64,000 nt of DNA from Micromonospora chersina (GTDB lineage Bacteria; Actinomycetota; Actinomycetes; Mycobacteriales; Micromonosporaceae). The stretch covers positions 5,394,001 to 5,458,000 of the forward strand of contig NZ_FMIB01000002.1 in the NCBI RefSeq assembly GCF_900091475.1, written 5' to 3'. The notes below the pieces were generated by a model. That model did not search any database and was not told where the DNA came from. It saw only the letters and a program-made list of their open reading frames with translations. The position numbers and the translations under genes are program-made. Below are positions 1 through 8,420 of the stretch, piece by piece (the stretch's first letter is position 1; each line of letters starts with the position of its first letter).

Positions 1-678
1 GCCGGTCGCGGCCAGCTCACCCGGCCACTCGCCGCCCGGTGCGGCCGGCTGGTCGCGTACGAGGTCGACCAGGCCGTGCTGCCGGAGCTGACGGCGGCCT
101 GCGCGGACCTGCCGCACGTCGACGTCCGGGCGGCTGACTTCCTGGCCGCCGTCCCGCCCGACGAGCCGTTCGCGGTGGTCGGCAACATCCCCTGGTCGCT
201 GACCGCCGCCGTGGTGCGCTGGTGCCTCGCGGCGCCCGGGCTGCGTTCGGCGACCCTGCTCACCCAGCTCGACTACGCCCGCAAGCGCACCGGCGACCAC
301 GGCCGGTGGAGCCGGCTCACCGTGCTCACCTGGCCCGAGCACCACTGGCGGCTGGCCGGCCGGGTGCCCCGGGGCGCGTTCCGGCCGGTGCCGGCGGCCG
401 ACGGGGGCATCCTCCGGCTCGACCGCCGCCCCGAGCCGCTGCTGCCCCGCACGGCGCTGCCCGCCTACCGGCGGATGGTCGGGCTCGGCTTCGGCGGGGT
501 CGGCGGCTCGCTGGCCGCCTCCCTGCGCACCGGCCACCCGCGCCGGCGCCTCGACGGGGCGCTGCGGGCCGCCCGGCTCGCCCCGGACACCCCGGTGGGG
601 CTGGTCTGGCCGGAGCAGTGGTTGGTGCTGTTCCGGCTGCTGCACGCCGTGGACCCCGGGGCCGCCGGACGGTGGTGA
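1..678 (+). CDS. Erm-like 23S rRNA adenine N6-methyltransferase (5' end outside window)
   Basis: This is the C-terminal ~225 residues of a KsgA/Erm-family rRNA adenine dimethyltransferase; the reading frame is open from base 1, so the start lies upstream. The first visible residues GRGQLT are the end of the SAM-binding motif I, followed by YEVD (acidic ribose-binding motif) and NIPW (the catalytic N-I/L-P-Y/F/W motif that holds the target adenine). The C-terminal part is Arg-rich and short, as in actinomycete Erm proteins. Erm enzymes methylate A2058 of 23S rRNA and give macrolide-lincosamide-streptogramin B resistance; KsgA modifies 16S rRNA. I favour Erm because the C-terminal domain looks unlike KsgA and because an erythromycin-esterase-like gene lies 216 bases downstream, but the missing N-terminus leaves this open. 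Confidence 0.8.
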   Translation, partial: AGRGQLTRPLAARCGRLVAYEVDQAVLPELTAACADLPHVDVRAADFLAAVPPDEPFAVVGNIPWSLTAAVVRWCLAAPGLRSATLLTQLDYARKRTGDHGRWSRLTVLTWPEHHWRLAGRVPRGAFRPVPAADGGILRLDRRPEPLLPRTALPAYRRMVGLGFGGVGGSLAASLRTGHPRRRLDGALRAARLAPDTPVGLVWPEQWLVLFRLLHAVDPGAAGRW

Positions 679-684
679 GCGGGC

Positions 685-876
685 TCAGACCAGGGTGTTG
701 AGCGCCTCGCCCAGCTCGGCGGGGGTGTTGAACTCCTCCGCCGGCAGCGCCTTGAGCATCTGGAGCATCTCCGTGCTGACGCCGTTCTCCTGGCCCCAGC
801 GGACCAGGTCCGCTCGGGAGACCGGGTAGTCGAGCCCGGCCAGGAACTCCTGCAACTGCACCCCGGTGACGGTCAT
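685..876 (-). CDS. DUF2795 family small protein
   Basis: A 63-residue protein that fits the DUF2795 pattern: a short helical domain beginning LQEFLAGLDYPVSRADL, a central stretch ending in LKALPAEEFNTPAEL, and nothing else. No function is established for the family; it is widespread in actinobacteria as a stand-alone small protein. The gene is convergent with the methyltransferase upstream (6 bases between stop codons) and divergent from the esterase-like gene, whose earliest possible start is only 18 bases away. No signal peptide, metal motif or catalytic residue is visible. Confidence 0.75.
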   Translation of the reverse strand: MTVTGVQLQEFLAGLDYPVSRADLVRWGQENGVSTEMLQMLKALPAEEFNTPAELGEALNTLV

Positions 877-894
877 GCCGGCGGGCTACCCGCT

Positions 895-2214
895 GTGCCG
901 GGCGCCATGCCCGCCGGCGTGGCCGTTTGCCCGGACGGGTCCCGGGTAGCCGCTGGCATGCTGGTACAGCGGCTCGGCGCGCCGAGCGACTTCGACCCGC
1001 TGCTGGAACGCGTCCGGGATGCGCGGATCGTCATGATCGGCGAGGCGACGCACGGCAGCTACGACTACTACCGGCTGCGCGAGCAACTGACCCGGCGGCT
1101 CATCGCCGAACAGGGCTTCGACTTCGTCGCGGTGGAGGGGGACTGGCCGGACTGCGACCGGGTGAACTGCTCGGTGGTGGGCGCACCGGGCGGGCTGGCC
1201 GATCCGCAGACCGCGCTGGAGCGCTTCGAGCGCTGGCCGACCTGGATGTGGGCCAACGCCGAGGTGGCCCGGTTCTGCCGCTGGCTGCGGGCGTGGAATC
1301 TGGAACGCCCCGAGGGGGAGCGGGCCGGCTTCCACGGGTTGGACGTCTACAGCCTGTGGGAGTCGATGCAGGCCATCTTCGACTACCTCGGTGAGGAGGA
1401 TCCGGCCTCGCTGGAGGCGGCGCAGGAGGCGTACCGCTGCTTCGAGCCGTACGGGAAACGGGTCGAGGACTACGGGACGGCCAGCCGCTTCGTCTCGGCC
1501 CGCTGCGAGGAGGAGGTGGTCCGGCTGCTGGCGCGTACCCGGGAACAGGCCGCCGCGGACGGCTCGGACCGCTTCTCGGCCTGGCAGAACGCGGAGGTGG
1601 TGGCCGGCGCGGAGCGCTACTACCGGGCCATGGTGGGTGGCGGCCCGGAGTCCTGGAACATCCGCGACATCCACATGGCCGACACGCTGGACCGGCTGCT
1701 CGACCGCTACGGGCCCCGGGCGCGCGGCATCGTCTGGGCGCACAACACCCACGTGGGCGACGCCCGCGCCACCGACATGGCGGCCGACGGGCTGGTGAAC
1801 ATCGGCCAGCTCGGCCGGGAACGGCACGGCCGGGACGCCGTGGTGCTGGTCGGCTTCGGCAGCTACCGGGGCACGGTGGTCGCGGCGCCGCGCTGGGGCT
1901 CGCCGGCCGAGGCCATGGTGGTGCCGCCGGCCCGGGAGGGCTCCGTCGAGCGGCGGCTGCACGAGCTGATGCCGGAACGTGCGGTGCTCGTCTTCGGCGG
2001 CGAGGACCAGCCGGAGTGGGTGACCGAGGCGACCGACCACCGGGCCATCGGGGTGGTCTACGACCCGAGCTTCGAGTCCTGGGGCAACTACGTGCCGACC
2101 CGCCTGGGCGAGCGCTACGACGCGTTCGTCTGGTGTGACGAGGCGACCGCGCTGCACCCGCTGCCGGCGCTGCCCACGCCGGGCGAGATGGAGACCTACC
2201 CGGCCGGCGTCTGA
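895..2214 (+). CDS. Erythromycin esterase family protein
   Basis: Up to 439 residues of the EreA/EreB-like family (COG2312). Visible signature residues are GEATHG (His53 counted from 895), the acidic VEGDWPD (Glu81) and WAHNTHVGD (His283/His286), which in EreA/EreB form the site that hydrolyses the macrolactone ring. Many relatives of this family act on other substrates, so the name describes the fold and not a proven activity. The start is uncertain: GTG at 895 and ATG at 958 are both in frame, neither has a good ribosome-binding site, and the sequence before 958 looks unconserved, so 958 is a real alternative. No signal peptide is seen. It is divergent from the DUF2795 gene and ends 22 bases from the convergent MMPL gene. 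Confidence 0.8.
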   Translation: MPGAMPAGVAVCPDGSRVAAGMLVQRLGAPSDFDPLLERVRDARIVMIGEATHGSYDYYRLREQLTRRLIAEQGFDFVAVEGDWPDCDRVNCSVVGAPGGLADPQTALERFERWPTWMWANAEVARFCRWLRAWNLERPEGERAGFHGLDVYSLWESMQAIFDYLGEEDPASLEAAQEAYRCFEPYGKRVEDYGTASRFVSARCEEEVVRLLARTREQAAADGSDRFSAWQNAEVVAGAERYYRAMVGGGPESWNIRDIHMADTLDRLLDRYGPRARGIVWAHNTHVGDARATDMAADGLVNIGQLGRERHGRDAVVLVGFGSYRGTVVAAPRWGSPAEAMVVPPAREGSVERRLHELMPERAVLVFGGEDQPEWVTEATDHRAIGVVYDPSFESWGNYVPTRLGERYDAFVWCDEATALHPLPALPTPGEMETYPAGV

Positions 2215-2235
2215 CCGGCCGGGCAGGCCCCCGGG

Positions 2236-4416
2236 TCACACCTGGGCGGGCTCGCGCTCGGCGAGGTGGGCGCGCAGGCCCTCGCCCTCGACGTCCACGT
2301 TGGGCAGGATCCTGCCGAGCCAGCGCGGGAGCCACCAGGCGGCGTTGTTCAGCAGCGACATCACCGCCGGGACGATTGTCATCCGGACCACGAACGCGTC
2401 GATGGCGACACCGATCGCGAGCGCGAAGCCCATCGACTTGATGACCGGGTCGTCCAGGAAGACGAAGCCGCCGAACACCGAGATCATGATCAGCGCGGCG
2501 GCGGTGACCACCCGCGCGCCGTGGCCCATGCCGTTGATCGTCGCCTGTCGGGCCGTGTCCCCGTGCACGAAGTCCTCGCGCATGCGGGAGACCAGGAAGA
2601 CCTCGTAGTCCATGGCCAGGCCGAACAGGATGCCGATGAGCAGGATCGGCAGGAAGCTGACCAGCGGCCCGGGGGTGTCCAACCCGACCAGGTCGGCCAG
2701 GTGGCCCTGCTGGAAGACGGCGACCGTGATGCCGAAGGTGGCCGCCACGGTGAGCAGGAAGCCCAGCGCCGCCTTCACCGGCACCAGGATCGACCGGAAC
2801 ACCAGCATCAGCAGCAGCACCGACAGGCCCACCACCAGCAGGAGGTAGACCGGGAGCGCGTCGGAGAGCTTCTCCGACACGTCGATGCCGATCGCGGTGA
2901 CGCCGGTGAGCATCACCTCGGCGCCCTGGATGCCGCCGACCTGTCGGCGGATGTCGTGCACCAGTTCCTCGGTCTTCTCGTCGGTCGGCCCCTTCTCCGG
3001 GATCACGCCGAGCAGCGCGGTGCGGCCGGACGGGTCGAGCTGCGGCGGGGCGACCGCCACGACCCCCTTGGTCTTCTGGATCAGCGAGGCGACCTGCGGC
3101 ACGGCGGCCTGGGTGGCCTGCGGAGAGTCGGCGGTGACCACGACCGCGAGCCGGCCGGTGAAGCCGGGGCCGAAGCCCTCCCGGATCAGGTCGTTGCTGA
3201 CCCGGGCCGGGGTCCCCTCGGCGGCGGTGGCGGCGTCCGGCAGCGCCAGGCGCATGTGCTGGGCCGGGATCGCGAGCAGGCCGAGGCCGAGCAGGCCGAC
3301 CAGGATCACCGGGATGCGGAACCGGGTCACCCAGTGCGCCCAGCGGAAACCGAAGCCGGAGCGGTCCTCCGAGCCGGTGCCCGGGTCCTCGACCGCCCTG
3401 CGGTCGCGCAGCTTGCGCGGGAGCACCTTCCGGCCGGCGAACCCGAGCAGCGCCGGAGCCAGGGTGATCGCGACCAGCACGGCCACGGTGACGGTGCCGG
3501 CGGCGGCCAGGCCCATCACGGTGAGGAACGGGATGCCCACCACGGCCAGGCCCGCGAGCGCGACCACGACGGTGGCGCCGGCGAAGACCACGGCGGAGCC
3601 GGCGGTGCCGACCGCGCGGCCGACCGCCTCCTCGGGGGAGAGGCCGTCGAGCAGGTTCTGCCGGTGCCGGGAGGTGATGAAGAGCGAGTAGTCGATGCCG
3701 ACCGCGAGGCCGAGCATCAGGGCCAGGATGGGCGCCGTGCTGGTCAGCTCGACCGCGCCGCTGAGCGCGTACAGGCCGGCCATGCCGACGCCGACACCGA
3801 TCAGGGCGTTCAGCATGGTCATGCCGGCCGCCACCAGCGAGCCGAAGGTGACGATCAGGACGATCGCCGCGACCAGGACACCGAGCGCCTCGGTGGAGCC
3901 GACCTCCGGCTCGGCGTTCAGCACCTCACCGCCGGGGGCGATCTGCCAGCCCTGCGCCTCGGCCTGCGCGCCGACCTTCTCGTACGCCTCGCGCTGCGCG
4001 TCGGTCACGTCGTCGGCCCGGCCCTGGAACTGCACCTGGATCAGCGCGTACCGGCCGTCCGGGGTCAGTGCCTGCGCCTGGTACGGGTCGACCGCGCCGA
4101 TCACACCGGGCAGCGTGGCCGCCTCCTGGGTGACCTGCTTGACGACCGCCTGCCCCTCGGGCGTGGTGAGCTGGCCGGCCCGGGGCGCCTTCACGGCGAT
4201 GGTGCCGGTGGCGCCGCTGGCCGCCGGGAACCGGTCGGCGAGCAGGTCGAGCGCCTTCTGGGACTCGGTGCCCGGCATCGTGAAGTTGCTCGCCGTCGGG
4301 CCCTTCAGGGTGGCCGCGGCGAGGCCGAGGCCGACGAGTACGACGAGCCACACGACGGCCACGAGCCGCCGGCGGCGCAACGATGCCCGGCCGAGCCGGT
4401 ACAGCAGGGTCGCCAT
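2236..4416 (-). CDS. MMPL family transporter
   Basis: A 726-residue RND-superfamily MMPL protein with the expected two halves: an N-terminal transmembrane helix (residues ~15-35), an extracytoplasmic domain, a helix bundle containing GLAVGIDYSLF, a second loop, and a second bundle containing GLAMDYEVF. The paired Asp-Tyr motifs are the proton-relay sites of MmpL proteins. Such transporters export lipids or drugs across the inner membrane. The start at 4416 is preceded by AAGGAAAC at a good distance; a longer reading to 4536 would be Arg/Pro-rich and unconserved. The gene follows the TetR gene by 32 bases in the same direction, so both are probably one transcript controlled by the operators at 5009-5043. 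Confidence 0.9.
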   Translation of the reverse strand: MATLLYRLGRASLRRRRLVAVVWLVVLVGLGLAAATLKGPTASNFTMPGTESQKALDLLADRFPAASGATGTIAVKAPRAGQLTTPEGQAVVKQVTQEAATLPGVIGAVDPYQAQALTPDGRYALIQVQFQGRADDVTDAQREAYEKVGAQAEAQGWQIAPGGEVLNAEPEVGSTEALGVLVAAIVLIVTFGSLVAAGMTMLNALIGVGVGMAGLYALSGAVELTSTAPILALMLGLAVGIDYSLFITSRHRQNLLDGLSPEEAVGRAVGTAGSAVVFAGATVVVALAGLAVVGIPFLTVMGLAAAGTVTVAVLVAITLAPALLGFAGRKVLPRKLRDRRAVEDPGTGSEDRSGFGFRWAHWVTRFRIPVILVGLLGLGLLAIPAQHMRLALPDAATAAEGTPARVSNDLIREGFGPGFTGRLAVVVTADSPQATQAAVPQVASLIQKTKGVVAVAPPQLDPSGRTALLGVIPEKGPTDEKTEELVHDIRRQVGGIQGAEVMLTGVTAIGIDVSEKLSDALPVYLLLVVGLSVLLLMLVFRSILVPVKAALGFLLTVAATFGITVAVFQQGHLADLVGLDTPGPLVSFLPILLIGILFGLAMDYEVFLVSRMREDFVHGDTARQATINGMGHGARVVTAAALIMISVFGGFVFLDDPVIKSMGFALAIGVAIDAFVVRMTIVPAVMSLLNNAAWWLPRWLGRILPNVDVEGEGLRAHLAEREPAQV

Positions 4417-4448
4417 CAGGTTTCCTTGTCCTCGGGGTCGGAGCGGGA

Positions 4449-5006
4449 TCAGGTGACGGGTTCGAGGGCCCGCCGGACCACGGCCAGCAGGGCGGGCCGC
4501 AGTTCGTCGTCGGGGATGTCGATGAACTCGCCGCACGTCTCGGCGATGCCGGCGAGCACCACGAGCGCGGCGATCCGCGCGGAGGGCCGGTCGGAGTGGC
4601 CGGCGAACGCCGCGATGAGCCGTTCGGAGATCTCCTGGATGTGCGCGAACGCGGGCTGCTGGAGCAGGTCGGGGAACTCGCCCCGGAGCAGCGCGATCTC
4701 CCGGCGGAAACGCACCGCCAGGTCGACGAAGCCCTCGCCGGCGATCTCCTGCGCGGCCGCGCCGGTGGCGCCGGCGATCCGGGCGTCGAGCGCCTCCAGC
4801 ACCGCGATGGCGGGCGCCATCAGCTCGGAGAGGAGGGCTTCCTTGTTGGCGAAGTGGTAGAGCACTGTCGCCTTCGAGCAGCCCACGGCGCGGGCGATGT
4901 CCTGGAGCGAGGTGCCCTTGTAGCCGGTGACGGCGAATCGCCGCGCCGCCGCCGCGAGGATCTCGCCGTGGGTCTCGGGTACCGCTCGGGCCATGCCCTC
5001 CAGCAT
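4449..5006 (-). CDS. TetR family transcriptional repressor
   Basis: A 185-residue TetR-type repressor: an N-terminal helix-turn-helix (residues ~32-53, containing GTSLQDIARAVGCSKATV followed by YHFANKEAL) and a diverged ligand-binding C-terminal domain. It lies directly upstream of the MMPL gene and probably represses both itself and that transporter until a substrate binds. The ATG at 5006 lies 3 bases from the first of two identical palindromes, so bound repressor would cover the start region. ATG at 4994 is another candidate, with GGAGGG unusually close to it; a GTG at 5027 would fall between the operators and is unlikely. Confidence 0.88.
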   Translation of the reverse strand: MLEGMARAVPETHGEILAAAARRFAVTGYKGTSLQDIARAVGCSKATVLYHFANKEALLSELMAPAIAVLEALDARIAGATGAAAQEIAGEGFVDLAVRFRREIALLRGEFPDLLQQPAFAHIQEISERLIAAFAGHSDRPSARIAALVVLAGIAETCGEFIDIPDDELRPALLAVVRRALEPVT

Positions 5007-5008
5007 GC

Positions 5009-5043
5009 CTGACCGATCGGTCAGCACCTGACCGATCGGTCAG
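5009..5043. promoter_or_regulatory. Twin palindromic operators for the TetR regulator
   Basis: Two identical, perfect 16-base palindromes, CTGACCGATCGGTCAG, occupy 5009-5024 and 5028-5043 with centres 19 bases apart. They lie immediately before the TetR start codon. Paired palindromes of this kind are typical TetR-family operators; two sites nearly two helical turns apart would allow two dimers to bind on the same face. The match is read directly from the sequence; assignment to this TetR protein is inference from position. Confidence 0.8.
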
Positions 5044-5073
5044 ACGGATTGCGTGGCCTTCGCCACAGCCGTG

Positions 5074-5472
5074 TCAGCCGACGGGCGCCCCGTGCTCCCG
5101 GTCGTACGCGGCTCGCGCCGCGCTGATCCCCTCGCGGTGCCGCTCCGCCCAGCGGGTGAGCGCCACCAGCGACTCGTAGAGCTCCTGGGCCATCGGGGTG
5201 GCGGTGTACTCGACCCGGGGCGGCACGGTGGGGTGGACCTGCCGGTGCAGGAGGCCGTCCCGCTCCAGGTTGCGCAGGGTCAGGGTGAGCATCCGGCGGC
5301 TGATCCCCTCCACCTGGCGCTCCAGTTCGGTGAAGCGGATCGGGCCCTGGGACGCGGCGATCAGGATGCCGATGCTCCACTTCCCGCCGACCCGGTCCAG
5401 CGCCTCCCGCACGGTGCAGGCCCGCGCCTGGTCGGCCTGGATGGACACACACCTGTTCCCCTGGGACATCAA
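5074..5472 (-). CDS. HxlR family winged-helix regulator
   Basis: A 132-residue MarR/HxlR-type regulator with the family signature: a Cys shortly before the first helix (Cys19 in RACTVREALDRVGGKWSI), then RFTELERQVEGISRRMLT as the recognition region and the wing around VPPRVEYTAT. The conserved Cys is used as a redox or electrophile sensor in YodB/HypR-type members. It is divergent from the MFS exporter gene with 76 bases between the start codons, and probably controls that exporter. ATG at 5472 and the next codon ATG at 5469 are both possible starts. A second Cys (Cys8) is also present. Confidence 0.88.
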   Translation of the reverse strand: MMSQGNRCVSIQADQARACTVREALDRVGGKWSIGILIAASQGPIRFTELERQVEGISRRMLTLTLRNLERDGLLHRQVHPTVPPRVEYTATPMAQELYESLVALTRWAERHREGISAARAAYDREHGAPVG

Positions 5473-5548
5473 AGTGCCTCCTTCCGCTCCGCCTCATGGT
5501 CACAGACGATGGCCTCAGTAACAAACCGTGCACCAAGGAGGCGTTCCG

Positions 5549-7021
5549 ATGACGGGGACCAACCGCTGGCCCGCGCTGCTCGTGCTCTGCGCCGGCAGCC
5601 TGATGATCATTCTGGACGGCAGCATCGTCGCCGTGGCGCTGCCCGCCGTCCAGGCCGACCTCGGCTTTCCGGCCGCCGGGCTGGCCTGGGTGGTGAACGC
5701 CTACCTGGTCGCCTTCGGCGGGCTGCTCCTGCTGGCCGGGCGGCTCGGCGACCTGCTCGGCCGGCGGCAGGTCTTCCTGGCCGGGGTCGCCCTGTTCACC
5801 CTCGCCTCGCTGCTCTGCGCGGTGGCCGCCGGGCCGGGAACGCTGGTCGCCGCCCGGTTCGCGCAGGGCGTCGGAGGCGCGCTCACCACTGCGGTGAGCC
5901 TCGGCATGATCGTCCGGATCTTCCCCGAGCCGGCCGAGCGGGCCCGCGCCATCGCGGTGTTCAGCTTCACCGGCGCGGCCGGCGCCTCGCTCGGTCTGCT
6001 GGTCGGGGGAGTCCTCACCGACCTGGCCGGCTGGCGGTCGATCTTCCTCATCAACCTGCCGATCGGGGTGGCCATCGTGGCCGGCGCCGTACGCCTGATC
6101 GCGCCGGACCGGGGCGCCGGGCTGCGGGCCGGGCTGGACCTCCTCGGCGCGGTGCTGGCCACGGCCGGGCTGATGGCCGCCGTACTGGCCATCGTGGGCG
6201 CCGGCGAGCACGGCTGGACCTCGCCGCGCACCCTCGGCGCGGGCGCGCTCGCCGCGGCGCTGCTCGCCGGTTTCGCCGCCCGGCAGCGGCGCGCCGCCAC
6301 CCCGCTGCTGCCGCCACGGGTCCTGCGCGCGCCCGGCCTGGTCGCCGCCAACGCCACCCAGTTCCTCATGGTGGCCGCCTATTTCGGCTTCCAGTTCCTG
6401 CTCGCCCTGCACCTGCAACTCGTCCTCGGGCTGGATCCGGCCGCCACCGGCTTCGCGTTCCTGCCCACCCCGCTGGCGATCGCGGCCGTCTCGCTGGGGC
6501 TGGCCGGGCGGCTCATGGCCCGGTTCGGGGCCCGGACCGTACTGGTCGGCGGGCTGGCGCTCGCCGTGGCGGGGTTCCTGCTGCTGGCCCGCCTCCCGGT
6601 GGACGCCCGCTACGCCGCCGACGTGCTGCCGGCGCTGCTGGTGTTCGGCGTCGCGGGCGGGCTCACCCTCCCCGCGGTCACCACACTGGCCATGGCCGGC
6701 GCGGAGCCCGCCGACGCCGGACTTGCCTCCGGGCTGGCCAACACCACCCAGCAGGTCGGTGGGGCGCTCGGGCTGGCCGTGCTGGCCACCCTGGCGGCCA
6801 GCCGTGCCGACGCGCTGCGCGCCGCCGGCACCGACCAGGTCGCCGCGCTCGCCCACGGTTACCGGTCCGCCTTCGCGGTCGCCGCCGGGCTGGTGACCGC
6901 CGCCCTGCTGGTCGCCCTCCTCACGGCCCGGGCCACCCGGCGTCCCGCACCCGCCGCCGGGACCGGTCAGGCGTCGAGGTCCTCCAGCACCGCGGCCAGC
7001 AGGTCCACGGCGGCCGGGTAG
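5549..7021 (+). CDS. MFS transporter, DHA2 (EmrB/QacA-like) family
   Basis: A 490-residue membrane protein whose first helix carries SLMIILDGSIVAVALPAVQ, the D1-type motif of drug:proton antiporters of the EmrB/QacA branch, and whose loop 2-3 contains GRLGDLLGRRQV (motif A). About 14 hydrophobic segments can be counted. The start at 5549 is set by an excellent AAGGAGG at 5535-5541. It probably exports a toxic compound and is controlled by the divergent HxlR regulator. The 3' end overlaps the convergent MocR gene by 55 bases; the final ~20 residues, rich in Ser/Thr/Ala, come from this overlap. Confidence 0.9.
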   Translation: MTGTNRWPALLVLCAGSLMIILDGSIVAVALPAVQADLGFPAAGLAWVVNAYLVAFGGLLLLAGRLGDLLGRRQVFLAGVALFTLASLLCAVAAGPGTLVAARFAQGVGGALTTAVSLGMIVRIFPEPAERARAIAVFSFTGAAGASLGLLVGGVLTDLAGWRSIFLINLPIGVAIVAGAVRLIAPDRGAGLRAGLDLLGAVLATAGLMAAVLAIVGAGEHGWTSPRTLGAGALAAALLAGFAARQRRAATPLLPPRVLRAPGLVAANATQFLMVAAYFGFQFLLALHLQLVLGLDPAATGFAFLPTPLAIAAVSLGLAGRLMARFGARTVLVGGLALAVAGFLLLARLPVDARYAADVLPALLVFGVAGGLTLPAVTTLAMAGAEPADAGLASGLANTTQQVGGALGLAVLATLAASRADALRAAGTDQVAALAHGYRSAFAVAAGLVTAALLVALLTARATRRPAPAAGTGQASRSSSTAASRSTAAG

Positions 7022-8373
7022 GCGTGCGCCGGCGGGTGGGCGTAGCCGACCACCAGACCGGGAGGCCCACCCGCCGGGTCGTGCCGGTGCGGGGCCAGGC
7101 CGCCGACGGCGAGCCCGCGGGCGGCGGCCGCGGCCAGCACCTCGGCCTCGGTCGGGCCGCCGGGTCGCAGGTGGACGGTGGCGTGCAGGCCGGCCGCCAC
7201 CCCGGCCACCGGCGACCGGCCTCGCAGCCGGTCCAGCAGCAGGTCCCGCCGCTGCCGGTAGCGGCGCCGGACGGTGCGGACCTGCCGGTCGTAGCCGTGC
7301 CCGTCGATCAGCTCGGCGAGGGCGAGCTGGCCGATCGTCTCGGTGTGCAGGTCCAGGTGGCGCTTGGCCTCCACCACCGGCTCCACCAGCCGGGCCGGCA
7401 GCACCAGCCAGGCCAGGCGCAGCGCCGGCCCCAGCGTCTTCGCCGCCGTGCCCACGTACGCGACCTGCTCCGGTGCGGTGCCCTGAACCGCGCCGACCGG
7501 CTGCCGGTCGTAGCGGAACTCGCCGTCGTAGTCGTCCTCGACCACGAGGCCGCCGGTGGCCCGGGCCCATTCCGCCAGCGCGTGCCGCCGGGCCGGGTGC
7601 AGGGTCACCCCGCTCGGGAACTGGTGCGCCGGGGTCACCACGGCCGCCCCCACCCCGGCCAGCGGCCCGGCGCCGAGCAGGTCGGTGCGCGCGCCGAGCC
7701 CGTCGACCGGCAGCGGCAGCACCGTGCCGCCGTGCCGGCGGACCACCTCCCGGTGGAAGGCCAGCCCGGGGTCCTCCATGGCCACCGTCGGGGTGCCGGC
7801 GTCCCGGAGCACCCCGGTCAGCAGCACGAGGGCCTGGACGTACCCGGTGGTGACCACGATCCGTTCCGGGTCGGCCAGCACGCCCCGGGCCCGGCCCAGG
7901 TAGCCGGCGAGGGCCCGGCGCAGCTCGGGGCGGCCGCGCGGGTCGCCGTAGCCGTAGGCCTCGGCGGGGGCCACGGCCAGCGCCCGCCGGGTGGCCCGCA
8001 GCCAGGCGGTGACCGGGAAGAGCCCGACGTCGGGGCTGCCCGGGCGCAGGTCGTACCGGAAGGTCGGCGGTCCGGGCGGCGGCGCGGCCGGCGGCGGCGC
8101 GGCCCGGCGCAGCCCGCTGACCTCCGTGCCCGCGCCGATCCGCGCGACCAGCCAGCCCTCCGCGACCAGCTGGTCGTAGGCGGCGCTCACGGTGCCGCGG
8201 GACAGGCCCAGCTCGGCGGCGAGGGCGCGGGTCGCCGGCAGCCGGGTGGCCGGCGGGAGCCGCCCGTCGCGGATGGCGTCCCGCAACGCCCGCTCCAGCC
8301 CGGCCCGCCGGCCGCCGGTGGCGTCCAGCTCCAGGTGCAGGTCGACGCCGAAATCGGCCCAGTCCGTCGGCAC
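6967..8373 (-). CDS. MocR/PdxR-type PLP-dependent transcriptional regulator
   Basis: A 468-residue fusion of an N-terminal GntR winged helix (LPATRALAAELGLSRGTVSAA, residues ~45-65) with a type I aminotransferase-like domain. The Lys that would bind pyridoxal phosphate is seen in GTAAKTLGPALR (Lys312). MocR proteins use PLP or PLP-amino-acid adducts as signals and usually regulate a divergent neighbour. The neighbour here is the PEP-mutase-like gene, start to start 47 bases; no vitamin B6 synthesis gene is nearby, so the classical PdxR role is not supported. The 3' end overlaps the MFS gene. Confidence 0.9.
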   Translation of the reverse strand: MPTDWADFGVDLHLELDATGGRRAGLERALRDAIRDGRLPPATRLPATRALAAELGLSRGTVSAAYDQLVAEGWLVARIGAGTEVSGLRRAAPPPAAPPPGPPTFRYDLRPGSPDVGLFPVTAWLRATRRALAVAPAEAYGYGDPRGRPELRRALAGYLGRARGVLADPERIVVTTGYVQALVLLTGVLRDAGTPTVAMEDPGLAFHREVVRRHGGTVLPLPVDGLGARTDLLGAGPLAGVGAAVVTPAHQFPSGVTLHPARRHALAEWARATGGLVVEDDYDGEFRYDRQPVGAVQGTAPEQVAYVGTAAKTLGPALRLAWLVLPARLVEPVVEAKRHLDLHTETIGQLALAELIDGHGYDRQVRTVRRRYRQRRDLLLDRLRGRSPVAGVAAGLHATVHLRPGGPTEAEVLAAAAARGLAVGGLAPHRHDPAGGPPGLVVGYAHPPAHAYPAAVDLLAAVLEDLDA

Positions 8374-8420
8374 GGAATTGGAGCTTACGGACGGGCCGCC
8401 GGTGCGGCGAGACTGGCCGC

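Noticed and set aside
2266..4860. Long open frame opposite the MMPL and TetR genes
   Set aside because: Composition is His/Gly/Asp/Arg-rich without domains, typical of an antisense shadow in high-GC DNA; the MMPL and TetR proteins on the other strand are clear.
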